DNA of 64,000 nt, from NCBI RefSeq assembly GCF_035083965.1, contig NC_089727.1, positions 14,770,769-14,834,768 on the forward strand, in the 5' to 3' direction. Shown here one piece after another: positions 1-15,500 of the stretch; the stretch's first letter is position 1, and every line of letters starts with the position of its first letter. This stretch comes from Branchiostoma lanceolatum. Its lineage: Eukaryota; Chordata; Leptocardii; Amphioxiformes; Branchiostomatidae. Under the pieces are notes generated by a model, which saw nothing but the letters and a program-made list of their open reading frames with translations, was not told the origin of the DNA and did not search any database. The translations under genes were made by a program, and so were the position numbers.

Positions 1-575
1 CAATGTAGTAGACTACTAGTAGTTCCTGTCAAAAGTACACATAACACCAATTGCAGTTTGATTCAGCATAACACCAATAATTAAGAATGAAACATCTGCT
101 GATAACCTTACACTATAAGACCTGACACTCTTTAAACCTCTATTCCTTTTAGACTGAATCCTTCAGCTATATAATTTACCAAAACCTTCCTAGAAACAAG
201 CTTATTCTGAAGCTTGTTCAATATCAGACATCCCTGCCTTTGAGGGAAGCATGTGATATTTGATTCCTTCCTTCTTCCCGATCTTCCTTTGATTTCCATT
301 CCCTTACAGCAACCTGCAAACACTATTCTTCTTTATACAGTCCACCAGATTTAAGAAGGTCCAGCAAAGTTTCAGCACTTCCACCATGCACATTTCTTCT
401 GAATACGATCATCCCTGGAATGAAGCATTGTGGCATTCCTTTCCCCCTCAATTTTCCATACTATGGCATACTTACTGAAGTATTTACATGATTAAGTTTT
501 GGAATATGAAACTCCTTGCTGGTTACTTTTCTTTCAGCTGAGTCCATACAAAAAAGTCTGTGCTGAATTCCAGTG

Positions 576-3759
<3,184 letters not shown>

Positions 3760-3766
3760 GGTGGTA

Positions 3767-5892
3767 CTGAAACAAGAGAAACCAGCTCACATACAACGAG
3801 GAACCTTTGCATCTCAATATACAAGCCAATGGTTCCATCTCTGAGATTTTTGTCTCTGTTTGCATCCAGTAAGATTCTACAACATACACAGTAGTCAAAA
3901 ATCTTCTCTGTGAGCAACATGTCTGCAAAACTGTGCTCTCCAAGCAGAGAAAATTGTGACCTTTTTATCATATGCCCTGTTTTTCGTCAACTGTCTCTAA
4001 AATGGGGCATATGAAATTATGATGAAAACGTCACAATTTTCCCCAACAACCTCTACTTGGGGAGAACAAAGCTGTACAAACATTCAGCATTCTTTGAGCA
4101 GCATGTCCCCTAAAACTGTTAACTATGGCAATAACAAGGCAACCCTTTTAATTTCAATATATCATCGGATTAAGCTATCATCTATCTCTTCCATGACGGT
4201 GGATTTAATCATAGCGTGACAATCTTCATCAACGACACTGACACAATAACTGAATAAGGGCATACCAAATCATACTACCAAAACATGACCCTATAAAACA
4301 AACTGTTCATGCTACTTGCATTTAGTACAAAAACTGTATGCACTTATGAAAGAGAATTTATCACTAGCACCATTCTAATGTTTCCAGAGGTATTAAAAAG
4401 CAACAGCATCCTTGATTTTATTTCCTCTCAACTCAAGACCTTGTCCTAAACCAGTGTTTTTGTGAAGTATAGTTCGAGCAATCATTATGGCATTCTGTGT
4501 GTTGAAGAGATCAGCCAGGCAACAGCCAGTTCACCAGCACCACTGTGTTATAGAGGAAGCATGGACACAGAAGAGACAGTACAGACCTGGGTGGTGTCTG
4601 GCTTCCTTCAGGAAACCCTGAGGAATTATCTGGTGGTTGGGAAGTGTCTTGTATTGGGGAAGTGTCTTGTATTGGGACTTCCATGTTTTCTTCTTTTCAT
4701 ACAAAGAATGAACAACAGATAAATCACACCTGGATTACCCGTGATATGTTGTGTGCTTGTCAATCTATGATGATTCAGGAGCTGAGATTGTGAAGCTGTT
4801 ACTATCATTTGTATGGCAATTCACTACGGCAATTCATAGTGGCCCAGGTTCTAGTATTCGGTTGTAAAATGGTATGGAGGATTCTGTGTCACAAGAAATA
4901 AATGCATGAAATGGACTGAACTGAAATACAAATAGTAAGAATGAAGGTAGTGCAAACAAGGCCAAGGAGGTGAAGAAACAGGGCCTCGGGGCAAATACTC
5001 TGTTCCTAAAAATTCCTTCAAATATATGTCAACCTTAGGCCACCCATATTACTAATACCTCAAATCAAAATAACAACCAACTTACATGTAACGTTACAGT
5101 GATCATGGGCAACTTATCACAATCATGATTTTTAAAAATCATATCAAAATGAATAAATTGTGATTTACAGTGTGTTCAACAAGAATGTTTTGGTAAATCC
5201 TAACACATACACTCTATAAAACTGTTCTGACTGCAAGGCCACCATAATCCATAAAGTCGTTAGCGTTCCTTGAAAACAAAATAATAAGTATTTTGACTAG
5301 GGGTGGGTACCGGTACCGTGAACCGGTACAAAACCGGTATTTCTTAATGGACCGGTCCAAAAAAACCGGTCCGTAAAAAATCAGTGGACCGGCCTATGGA
5401 CCGATTAGAAAATTCATAGTACCAGGCGGCCACATAACTGGTCTAAGAAAATGCAAAATAGCAGATTTAACTTCGTGTTCGAAGACGTTAGCTGTGAATC
5501 ATACCTAGAAACACTTAAAGGATTAGTAAACAGACGGCGAGGAGAGTATAATTATAATTTTGAGACAAAGTGCAATCCTAAGAAATTATATCGTTCCAGA
5601 CATGACGTTTGGAGACTTTTACGTGTGTCTCGCTCTCCAAAATATGATGTACTGCGACACTACTGTAATCAGGTACAGGTACAGGTCCGCACCTGGACCT
5701 GACCCTCTGGACCTGGACCTGGACCGGACCTGAATTGTTTGTACCGGTACCCACCCCTAATTTTGACAGTAATACCCCCCCCCCCCCTCCAGCTGGTTGG
5801 CGTGCAACAAATGACACAATTTCTTCCCCCCACTGAAACCAAATCATGCCATATCCTTACTCTATAGAAAGCTATCTTTGTCATACACTTAC
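3767..5892 (-). other. YIPF5 5'-UTR intron
   Basis: A 2.1-kb intron separating the non-coding first exon from the exon with the start codon. It holds the hAT-type element at 5298-5759, a two-copy 18-bp tandem repeat (GGGAAGTGTCTTGTATTG) near 4638-4676 and a poly-C run near 5776. No coding exon. Confidence 0.6.
5290..5767. mobile_element. Non-autonomous hAT-type DNA transposon with 8-bp target duplication
   Basis: The ends are TAGGGGTGGGTACCGGTAC (5298 on) and its reverse complement (to 5759), flanked by perfect 8-bp repeats ATTTTGAC at 5290-5297 and 5760-5767. An 8-bp duplication fits the hAT superfamily. The interior is full of ACCGGT-type palindromes near the left end and an expanded (CCTGGA)n-like stretch near the right end. 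No transposase domain was recognised. Confidence 0.9.
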
Positions 5893-6063
5893 CTACAGTT
5901 ATTGAAGATGACAACTCCTCAAGACAGTCCGAAATTCGCCCAATCTGGGAGAAGAAAAAACTTGGCTTCCTTGGAAGAAGATCAGAACCAACGTGGCATC
6001 TCGCTCGTTCTCGCGAGACTTCCTGTCATCTACCCACAGTTCTGTGCGATAATTGCAAGAAAA
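5893..6063. promoter_or_regulatory. Bidirectional promoter and 5' UTRs of YIPF5 (-) and SGCB (+)
   Basis: The YIPF5 non-coding exon has its donor (GTAAGT on the minus strand) at 5892-5887, and the SGCB start codon is at 6064, so both transcripts must begin within about 170 bp. The interval contains a perfect palindrome TCTCGCGAGA at 6009-6018, directly followed by ACTTCCTG, an ETS-type site. TCTCGCGAGA is a known element of CpG-island and bidirectional promoters in vertebrates. No TATA box is seen. Exact start sites are not visible. Confidence 0.7.
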
Positions 6064-9000
6064 ATGTCGGGAATGGAGGTAAGGAGTTCCGTACAAAATC
6101 TTCTTTTTCTGCACCCTGTGACTTCATAAGAGGATGAAAACACGTCTTGTTAATAGCTAAGAATATGTAGATGCGGTTGAATGGTCGGTTGTGTCGTTAA
6201 CCGAGCGTTTTTCTGTGCTGCGGACTTGTGAAAGTCAGATAACGGTCCCCGACACTTTATCAACAAGTGAAACGCCAGACGCGACAAATCAAGACAAGCT
6301 AATTTGAATAATGTCTTGCACATCTGGGACTTTGGGGGCGGTCTTGTGGGCGTTTCATAAAAATTTATGTTATTGATTATGACAAGGGCATCTTTGTTAA
6401 ACTGTCGGGAATTTCCAAATATGTCCTTGTGTACAACACTTCACGTGTAAACAAGGGAATTCTTGGGAATCATTTACAGTGTGCAGGGAATTGAGAGTAA
6501 TTGTGACATGATAAAACTGACAAGTATGGCATTATAATAGACAAAGTAGCCACAGGTCTTATGTGTTCTGCTGTGTTAAGTTAAGAGTTGAAGACTCCGA
6601 AATAGCTTAGATGTAGTAAGATGCAGGATGTTTTGGCTAAAATAGGCTGACTCAAATTACAAAATTTACATTTTAGGATGCACTCAGATCTTGTGATCCA
6701 AATTTACTGTGGTAAGATTTACGATTGAGTTAGCCCTACTGTAGGGTTTAGAAAGCTAAGACTTTCCGATTAAGTAAGACCTATCTGGGTGAACACAGTT
6801 AAGTTGGAAAGTACTTGGTGTGGCCTGTTAAGATTTGCATACCAGTGATGTGCTGTCACAGAATTGTCAGCTGTCATAACACTCTTTTTCACACATCAAG
6901 TTGATGTAGAAAGGTTAGATGGTCATTGGAGGAGAGCTCAGTACCATTCAGGAATATGATACAATGTTGCAAATGCAATCTTTTCTGGTCAGCTGTCAAA
7001 AACTGAAAAAGTAAAACTTTGTCATGTGACTTAATTCTACTGGTAAAGGTACTGTATCATGTTTATCCACTGCTTTGAATGCTTTAAACTTAAGTGCCCT
7101 GACTGGGATTACATGTAAGTTGCAAGTAAGTGACTCAAGTAAGTCAAGTTTATTCTCTCTTCCCTGACAACAGTCTGATGGTGGCAGTTTCCACAGAGGC
7201 GGGGGCAGCCGACTGTCCATGCGCCAAAAGTCCATGGAGCGAAAGCGTGTGAACAAGGAGCACAACAGTAACTTCAGGGCTGGGTACGTCCCCATAGACG
7301 AGGACAGGCTACACAAGACGGGCATCAGAGGGAGGAAACTGACTCTGGGGATTATCCTCATTGTCATCCTCTTCATCCTGGTTATCATCAACTTTATTGT
7401 AAGTAAACAGCTTTCCATTTACATTGTACTTCACTAAGTACCTATAGTACAGATATGTAAAAACTTGCTAGCCTCCTTTGCAGGCCATCCAGGTGGCAAC
7501 ATCGACCTCTCCAGCTAAAGAACCTGGCCCTGATATGTTGAATTAGCGCTCCCGAAATGTTGAACCATAGGGAACAATAGACAATAAACCGGACAGAGAG
7601 AGATATCATTTAGACCTTGCTCATGTGTTCTTGTTGTGCTTCTGTTCTGTTCAACAAGGAAACAAGAATAACCAAATGTGTTCTTATTCCAGCTGACTGT
7701 CCTGCTACTCCATGTCCTGGTGATTGACCACAATGGCATGGAAACTCTGGACTTCATGGACGACGGGACCCTCAGGTTCAAGTACGGAGGGGACATGGGC
7801 AATGTCAAGCCACTTGACAGCAAGATTGGTGGCTTTGGAAACCAGGACTTTGAACTTACAGGAGACAACCAACCGGTAAATACTACACTACAGACATACC
7901 ACATTGTTTTTAAGGAAGAAATCAACTATTTATATACATTGTTGTACATGTGTATGTGATTCTCCACAGTGGCTGCTACACTGATAAATGTTTGTTTTGC
8001 TGCACTCTAAAGATACCATATGTTTTACTTTTGAGGAATGATAACGAACAATCTGAGAAAATTGCTATTGGTCTAAAAATAAAAATGCTTTAGAGCTTGA
8101 GGTCATTGTATGTTGCATTCTTTTCAGTCCAGCCTGTTAACTTTGCAAATGACTTACACATGATGCTGTCTGTCTTCTGCAGGTCGTTGCTCAGAACAGG
8201 ATCACAGATCAGATCAGAGGCAGTTCGGGTGAGTTTTGTTCCATGATGTAATGATTTAGTCCAACAGCATGATACATACTTTTTTATGTGCACAGAACAA
8301 AGTTCAGACTTCATTGTGCATACAGAATTCAGAATTTTGGACATTTATAGTGGTATGGAAACTTGAGAATAGAAATTAAGAATACCCTCACTTATCAAAG
8401 TCAATTTTTTATGTCTATATAGTTCAAGTGGAACCAGGCAAGACTACCATCAAAGGAGATCATGGCCTTGACATTGTTAACCCTAAGACCAACCAGACTA
8501 TCTTCACCACTGACTATGACAGTGAGGAGTTCAGGATGCCAGATGGGGTGGACAATCTGAACGTCAGGAGGGCACAGACATTTAGGGTAAGACTGGGGCG
8601 AAGGATTCACCAAGCTACTTCAGCATATTCTACAACTTACAAGCAGAGGTTTTCATCGAGGGGCTATCAGTGGCCGGGATTTTTAACAATGCCCTCCCTT
8701 TGTGAAGGGAGGGCACCATTAAAAATCCTGGCCACTACTAGCCCCTCAATCAAAGCCTCTGCTTGGAGAATATCTTCAGCATCCTGTTAGCTTTTAACAC
8801 ATTTTTACAGTGTGCACTTCAGTCATGTTGAGAAATATCTCATGACATGAAAACAAATGTCTCATAACTTGATGATACAATTTAAGTACACCACATTACA
8901 CTCAGAGAGCACAAAACTCTGCCATAGCAGCATAGTTTTCCCTCATGATATACTATTTCCATGCATGTAATCTGCACTTTGAAAGGAAACTGATTTAGAG

Positions 9001-9863
9001 TTTTAGATTAGTCTTTCCTAAATTTACTTTTCTCTCCCTTAGGCCAAGGCCTTTCCATAGGCAATCATCCACAACTTTTGAACCTGGCTTATTCACCCAT
9101 TGCATTTCTTTTTTGAAAGTACATGTACATGAAGTAATGACGATATAAACACTTATGACACTGCAGATATAAAGATATGATTACTCACACATACTGTCTG
9201 CATGTGTTGGTAGGTGGCCAGTCCAATCAACAGTGACCTACGTGTGAGCACGAGAAAGAACGCCATCTTCCGAGGCAACGAAGGGGTCAACATCCTTGGC
9301 AGGACAGTGAACTTCAACTTCAGAGATGATCTCATGCTTGAAACACTTCGAGTAAGGAATTCATTTGTTTTTGTTCAATTCAGTTTATTGATATAGAACT
9401 GAAGGATATGATATTCTTCATGTACTTATATCCATCATTTTACGTCAGTAGGAGTAGAAAAAAGCCAACATTGATAAAAGAATCCTAGCATATCAAGTTT
9501 CTTGTTAAACTTTTACCTACTTTTTCTCTGAAATTGATGATAGGGGTATGCATTTTCAGTATTACTGTCTGATGTTTGAGACATTTACATTAAGCATAAC
9601 TACATGATATCTTTGTTATGTTCTCTTCCCAGAATGAATCTGTTGTAAGAGGCAGTGCCTTTGTGAAAGCCGGCGGGGGACTTTATATCAACAACACACG
9701 ACTGCCGCGTAGCAGTCCCGATCCATTGTCAGTTATCGACCGAGGCACCACCACCTACAAGATATGTGTGTGCACGCCGTCGGGTAAACTCTTCCGTGTC
9801 CCTATAACAAGGGCAGGGCAAGGCTGCCACACTGTCAATGAAAACATAAACCCTTGCCTGTAG
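6064..9863 (+). CDS. SGCB: SGCB, beta-sarcoglycan
   Basis: Exons: 6064-6078, 7174-7398, 7693-7875, 8183-8228, 8423-8586, 9214-9351 and 9633-9863; phases close to 333 codons plus TAG (human about 318). It is a type II membrane protein of the sarcoglycan complex, part of the dystrophin-glycoprotein complex at the muscle cell surface. Residues about 30-55 carry the family hallmark VNKEHNSNFRAGYVPIDEDR and then LHKTGIRGRK, followed by a hydrophobic segment near residues 60-95. The extracellular part has the conserved beta-structure repeats (NPKTNQTIFTTDYDSEEF, IFRGNEGVNILGRT). The C-terminus keeps four cysteines in the pattern CVC...GC...C, as in human SGCB. The first exon encodes only MSGME. It matches beta- rather than gamma/delta/zeta-sarcoglycan because of the VNKEHNSNF and EDRLHKTG motifs. 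Confidence 0.96.
8618..8780. mobile_element. 149-bp palindromic MITE in SGCB intron 5
   Basis: Arms of about 70 bp (ATATTCT...AAGCAGAGG...GAGGGGCTA...GATTTTTAA) are mirrored across a 4-nt loop at the centre (GGGAGGGCA stem). Direct repeats CTTCAGC flank the element at 8618-8624 and 8774-8780; they may extend to 9 bp. Confidence 0.8.
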
Positions 9864-12240
9864 TTTTTTATTGCTAAAAAAAATTCTGTTAATAGAATGG
9901 TGCTGTGGCAGTGGAGCTGAAAAGGGAAAAAGACAGTATAAGAAGTGCCTCTGAATCATGTCTTTGTAGTCATAGTGACGTGCAAAGTCTCCATCTTGTC
10001 TGGTTAAAAGGAAAGTCAATCTGATTGAGCTGTGGCAATTTCTGACATGGTGAATTGTGAAGAAAATCTTTCAAAGCAATACATAAATGAATACTTTTAT
10101 ATGCTTTTCAATGGTTGAATACTTTACCAGTACAACTGATAAAACAGTGAATGAGAACAGTGAGTGCCAGTGCAGTAAAATTTACAGAAGAACTAACAAT
10201 ATGATTTTATTAAGTGCCAATTTTACTTGAATGATACTTTTATTTTGTTTTAGTGGTTCTTAATGACATACCTTTAGCATACGCATGATTAAATTGTACT
10301 AGTTTTGTGTCATCATTGGTTCTCTTTGATTCTGATGTGAGGATTCACAGCTGAATCACTTTGAGTAATGAAAGTAAAGCCACCTTACCTGGTCAATTAC
10401 TTTATTGTCCACAATATGACTAGTATGGCTACATCTACTTTATGAATGTAGGGGTTAACAAATATATGTATATTCAGTTTTGGTGCTAAGTAACAACTTC
10501 ATGCTCAAGCTACAGACTAAAACAACTGATTTCTGGATTTCAAACAAATTCATGGCAACAAGGACTACTTAGCTAATGTCACACTCTCACAGCAATATGG
10601 CTTTATTTCTGTCTCACTAGTTACATAAGATTTTCTAAATAAGATATACCTAACACTAATACATATGCTTTATTGTATTATCTTCTATGTAACTACTTTT
10701 GTAACCAATAAACGCAGTTTTGCATTATTTTACTTTTGTTCTTTTGTATTTGTGTATATGTGTCCTTAGCTTTGTGATCTAAAAAAGATGTCTTGCCGTT
10801 TGTTAATTCTAACATGTTGGGGACTCTAGTCTATAAAAGAATGAAAACAAATTCTAAACGCTAATAAGTTCAACATACTTGTAGGCAAGTAAGTAGGACT
10901 GCAAAAAGACTGCAATTATGGCCCACATTACAGACAAACTTTATAAAAGTAAGCTGTTTTATATTTGTTGTAGCTTCTCTATCTAAAAGTTGAACATCTC
11001 TGGTGTTGTCAAAAGTAAGTTTGATGTGATTGCAAATAGACCATTGTCATTAGAAAAATGCAGTGTTTACTTCACCAAAACCTGTGAAAGGCAGTATTGT
11101 CTAAAAGGTGGGAACACAAAAAAGGTAACAATGAGGATTCCAGTCAGACAACTGAAAAGTGAACAGTCTTGGTGGCTTCATATTCAGGGTGAACAGACAA
11201 GTGATTAAATCCTGTTCCTATGGGGATGGTTTCTCCATTGTGATGGTAAGCACTAAATATTCTAATAGGGTGGACCAACCTGTAGCTGCAAGGGTAACTT
11301 TCACTTCTTATGATAACTACAAGTAGAAAAGTGGATAAAAAGAAAAGGCATTGAGCTAAATTGGAAGCCACTTAATAGTCTTATTCATTCTTTTCCTCAA
11401 CACATGATGTGGTGACTACATTAGTTTACAGCCCAGGGCACAGATGAAGTATTTTAAACAGATTGTACAAATGTACTAAACTTCCTATAAAACCATTAGT
11501 ACTGAAGAGTACACAAACTGATTGATCCTTGTTACATGTAGCACAGGTACCAATACCACACTGATTATCACACAGCATATTGGGAAATTTACATCAGTGA
11601 TATTCAACTCCCCTTGCTGATAATGTTATATTTAACGTTATACTATGCAAATTGCAGCACCTTTGCTACAGGTGCATCACCTTAGAGAAATCCTTAGAAT
11701 CTGATGCAAAGAAAATGCATAAATTTTGATGATTATCACAGATGATAGTAATTTTCCTGTAGGCTCTTATTAGCGAAGGTTTTACTTTAGGTGTAACTTT
11801 GCAAAATCTGAATAATGATCACAGTCAAAAACAAAATTAAAAATCCAGTGTGTGGTAGGGTACTGTTTCTTTGCCAAACAGTTTGAATCAGTTAAAAATA
11901 TTTCCAACTCCTCATTGTAGGAATATTGATAAAGAATAATATGGTGATAATGAAGAATAAAATGAGTGATGACTGAAAAATAGCAAATACATAATTCATT
12001 GTTGCAACTTATGGCACTTGATTATTTCCCTTCAACTCTAAAGTCAAATGGCTTCCCAAATTATTTCCCTTCAATTAATTACATTAATTTCATGGCTTCT
12101 AAATTTTCCATCCTGATTGCAAAAAGTGAGCAAGGTGCACGACAGTTGTCTTCAACATTGTTCATAACAAAGGAAGAATTCCTTCCATTGTCCAGTGCAC
12201 ATGTAAGACCGACGCCAACAAGCCTCATTAATTCACCAGC
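9864..12240 (+). other. SGCB 3' UTR and intergenic DNA up to the cyclin A promoter
   Basis: A poly(A) signal AATAAA lies at 10707-10712, giving a 3' UTR of roughly 850 bp. The rest is AT-rich, without a convincing ORF or recognisable repeat. Confidence 0.6.
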
Positions 12241-12269
12241 TGATCTGCCCCGCCTGACCAGCTGACTGG

Positions 12270-12330
12270 AATGGCGCGCTCTGATTGGTCAGTGCGGCGC
12301 GTCGCGGGCTACTTGAACCCCTGAAACAGG
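12270..12330 (+). promoter_or_regulatory. Cyclin A core promoter: CCAAT box plus CDE/CHR
   Basis: An inverted CCAAT box (ATTGGTC) lies at 12284-12290. Exactly 10 bp later comes GTCGCGGG (CDE, 12301-12308), then two bases, then ACTTGAAC (containing the CHR CTTGAA at 12312-12317). From memory, the human CCNA2 promoter has ATTGGTC, 10 bp, GTCGCGGG, two bases, ACTTGAAC. CCAAT is bound by NF-Y; CDE/CHR is bound by DREAM and MuvB/B-MYB complexes, giving S/G2 expression. An E2F-like GGCGCGC lies just upstream at about 12273-12279. No TATA box is seen. Confidence 0.8.
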
Positions 12331-12584
12331 AGGTCGGTTAGCAGAAGCGGCAGAAGAAGACGCTACCATCTCGACTTCATACGCTTCTCGCTCGCTGCTC
12401 TCATTTCTGCCTGTGCATTTTAGTCCATTTTTATCGTTGATCTAGCTGTGAGTTTGTCCTCGTGGTTACAGAACTATTTTGTTCGGCAAATTTGTTCTTT
12501 CGTGCCGAGATTTGGAGGGAACGTCAGCCGTTGGTCCACAGCTACACTCCAGTTTTCATTCGAAACTTGCAAGCCACGCTCACC

Positions 12585-15500
12585 ATGTCACAGGCACTCG
12601 GTAGCTTTTCAACCACGCTAGGAGAGGAAAACAGACAAGCCAACGCAAGGAGATTGAAGAGGGAGGATAACCAGAGCCGGCCCATTGCTCCACAGGCCAA
12701 CAAGCGTGTGGCTCTCGGAGTTCTCAACCAAAATGCCAGCCGGCAACGAGTCCAACCGCACCGCGCTGCAAAACAGGTCAGCCATCTTGAAAATATTTCA
12801 AATTTTCCTCTCAGACTACCTGCACAACTTTAGCTAGTATCTCCTTTTGTGAATCACCTAGATTTCTTATGATATAGTCCTGGATAGACTGAATACTGTT
12901 CTAAACATTGGTTGTTACATTTTTGCAGAACTGCGGTCCCTTATCGACTTCTGGGTGCGGCCAGACCGGGAGCGTCGGTTGCGGCCAGGCGGGAAAGCCC
13001 ACCACTGGGTTCTTTGTCCCGCCCGGCGCTTCTACTCAGTTCTCCATCCATGTCGACCATCAGGCAGACTCAGAACGGTCCAAAGAACCTCAGGTTTCAT
13101 CCACAGTCACAACACTCGGCACTGAGAGGAATAGACAAGCCATCAGCATCTATGGCCGCACGGAAGAAATTATCGATAGCAGCACAGGTAAACAACTCCC
13201 CCGTCTTTTGTTGTCATAAGCTCGCATTTCAGAAATTTTAAAAAATCCGTTTGTCCAGTTATCAGTGACCTTGCTCTGTACGATTTAAATCTATGATAAT
13301 CCTTTCATGCGTAAAGATTGGGATTGCTATTTCCATAGTAATATGTTACGATAAATTATAAAAACGCCAGCGGGCAAATTTGAAAATAACTTTGTAACAT
13401 CCGTGACAGAATTTGGAATGTTTGTTGCCACACCTCCTTTTGTCAAGTGGCGCCAGTAAAGTTGCAGTTTACCTTTTCCGTTTCAAATTGGCCCGGAAAG
13501 AAACCATATTATTAGGAAGCATCCCCTTTCTTTCGACCGTTAAACGACAATCAGATGAAAAATCGTTTCGCAGCTGTCGTTTTCAGTCAATTTCAAACAC
13601 ATGTAAATTTCTCAACGATTTAAATTTCTCACCTGGTTCAACCATACGCTTGTAACATTTTCATGCAAATCAACGGAGCTCAGACTACGGAAACTCTATA
13701 ACAACTGTTTTTGTTTCAGTCTGTTTAGTATGGCTTTTATCACATTGTTCAGAACAGCTATTAATTCACGTTCTGGGATAATCTTGTCATATTTGCATGT
13801 TTAGGCATGTTTTCTGTCATGGGATGTTTTTATAAGTGCAAATATGCTTTTCTGGTATTCTGATAAACTTGTACGAACTTGCCACAAAGAAGGTATAAAT
13901 GGGAGGAATTGTATAGATCGGTATCATTTGATAGTTCTCGACTGAGGTTTGTAATACAAATCGTGGGAAAATGGCCCCAAGAGCACTTCTAGTGGCAGAG
14001 AGTATGGAAGAAGATTCTGCTTTGTGGAAACTTGAACATCTTTTGGCAGCTCTCCGTAAGTCCACAAATTACAAATAATTTCCACAAATAATATACAAAT
14101 AACTTGTTTGGATATGTTTGGTTATCTTATACTTAAACAAGCTGTAACAAGTTGATGATAATCTGCAATTGTAAGACTAAGACCATTTTAATTGAATTAT
14201 TTTTTCACTCTGCACTCCAGATTCTCCTATGGTGCTGGACACCTCATTGGACTCATCAGATGACAACCAGTCAGTAATAGAGGACATTGACGCCCATGGA
14301 GACAGTGTGTTGGAGGTTGCTGAATATGCAACAGAAATCTTTCAGTATCTCCGGGAAGCTGAGGTATGTTTCAACAAGCATCTAAAATCTTGGTGTTTCA
14401 GAATGGCTTATTGCATATGCAGATATTTCAATATATTTGTCACATATTGCAAGTTTTGTATGTCCACAATGCATCTGGATGTGATGTCTGTTGAAAAGTG
14501 AGATACATTGTAATATTGAAATATTTTGCCATAAAACAAGTCACTAATATTATCCTAAGATAGCCGTTGGAATCTAGTTTTGTTGGGACATGTTCTAACT
14601 TGCATTCTACTTTCCCAGCTAAGACATAGACCCAAGCCTGGCTACATGAAGAAGCAGCCCGACATCACCAACTCCATGCGGTGTATCCTGGTGGACTGGC
14701 TGGTCGAGGTGGCCGAGGAGTACAAACTGCACAACGAGACTCTGTACCTGGCTGTGTCGTACATCGACCGCTTCCTGTCCTCCATGTCCGTCCTGCGCAG
14801 CAAGTTGCAGCTGGTTGGGACAGCAGCCATGTTCCTAGCATCGTAAGTTTAGCCATTACCAGGCTCAATTTGAAACACACAGGTTCTTGACTAGAACTGA
14901 GCAATTATACTCAGTTACTGAGGAATTATGGTTCTGATTTTTGCTACTCTTATCAGTTTATTTTATTTATTTTATTTATTTATTTATAATTGATTGTAAT
15001 TGTATTTATAACAGTTGTAATTGCATTCATATTTCTACCTACAGGAAGTATGAAGAGATCTACCCTCCAGATGTTGGAGAGTTTGTCTACATCACAGATG
15101 ACACCTACACGAAAAAGCAGGTAAGCAAGAAGACACAAATGTACTAAGGTTGTTAGGTTCTAATTTATTTTAATGATACTAAAACTTAGGGAAACCTCAA
15201 CAGAAAAATGTTATTTGTTGATTTACAGCATCATTTTATTTCCATGGCAACAGGTTCTGAGGATGGAGCACCTGATACTGAAGGTCCTGTCGTTTGACGT
15301 GGCCGTGCCAACTATCAACTGTTTCCAGAAGCGGTTCCTGCAGGCTGCCAAGGTCAACTCCAAGACAGAAAGCCTGGCCATGGTGAGTTTGGATGTTAAT
15401 GGCCCTCGATTTATTGTGAAAGGTGTCAGATGCAAAGAAAGCATGATATTGAAAAACTTATGCTGATAACCCCTTATGATTCATTATCTTCAGTAAAACT

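Noticed and set aside
132-323. 63-codon minus-strand frame at the window start
   Set aside because: Downstream of the YIPF5 stop codon; probably 3' UTR or intergenic DNA with no similarity to known proteins.
4462-4722. 86-codon open frame in the YIPF5 UTR intron
   Set aside because: No domain; it spans a short tandem repeat in non-coding DNA.
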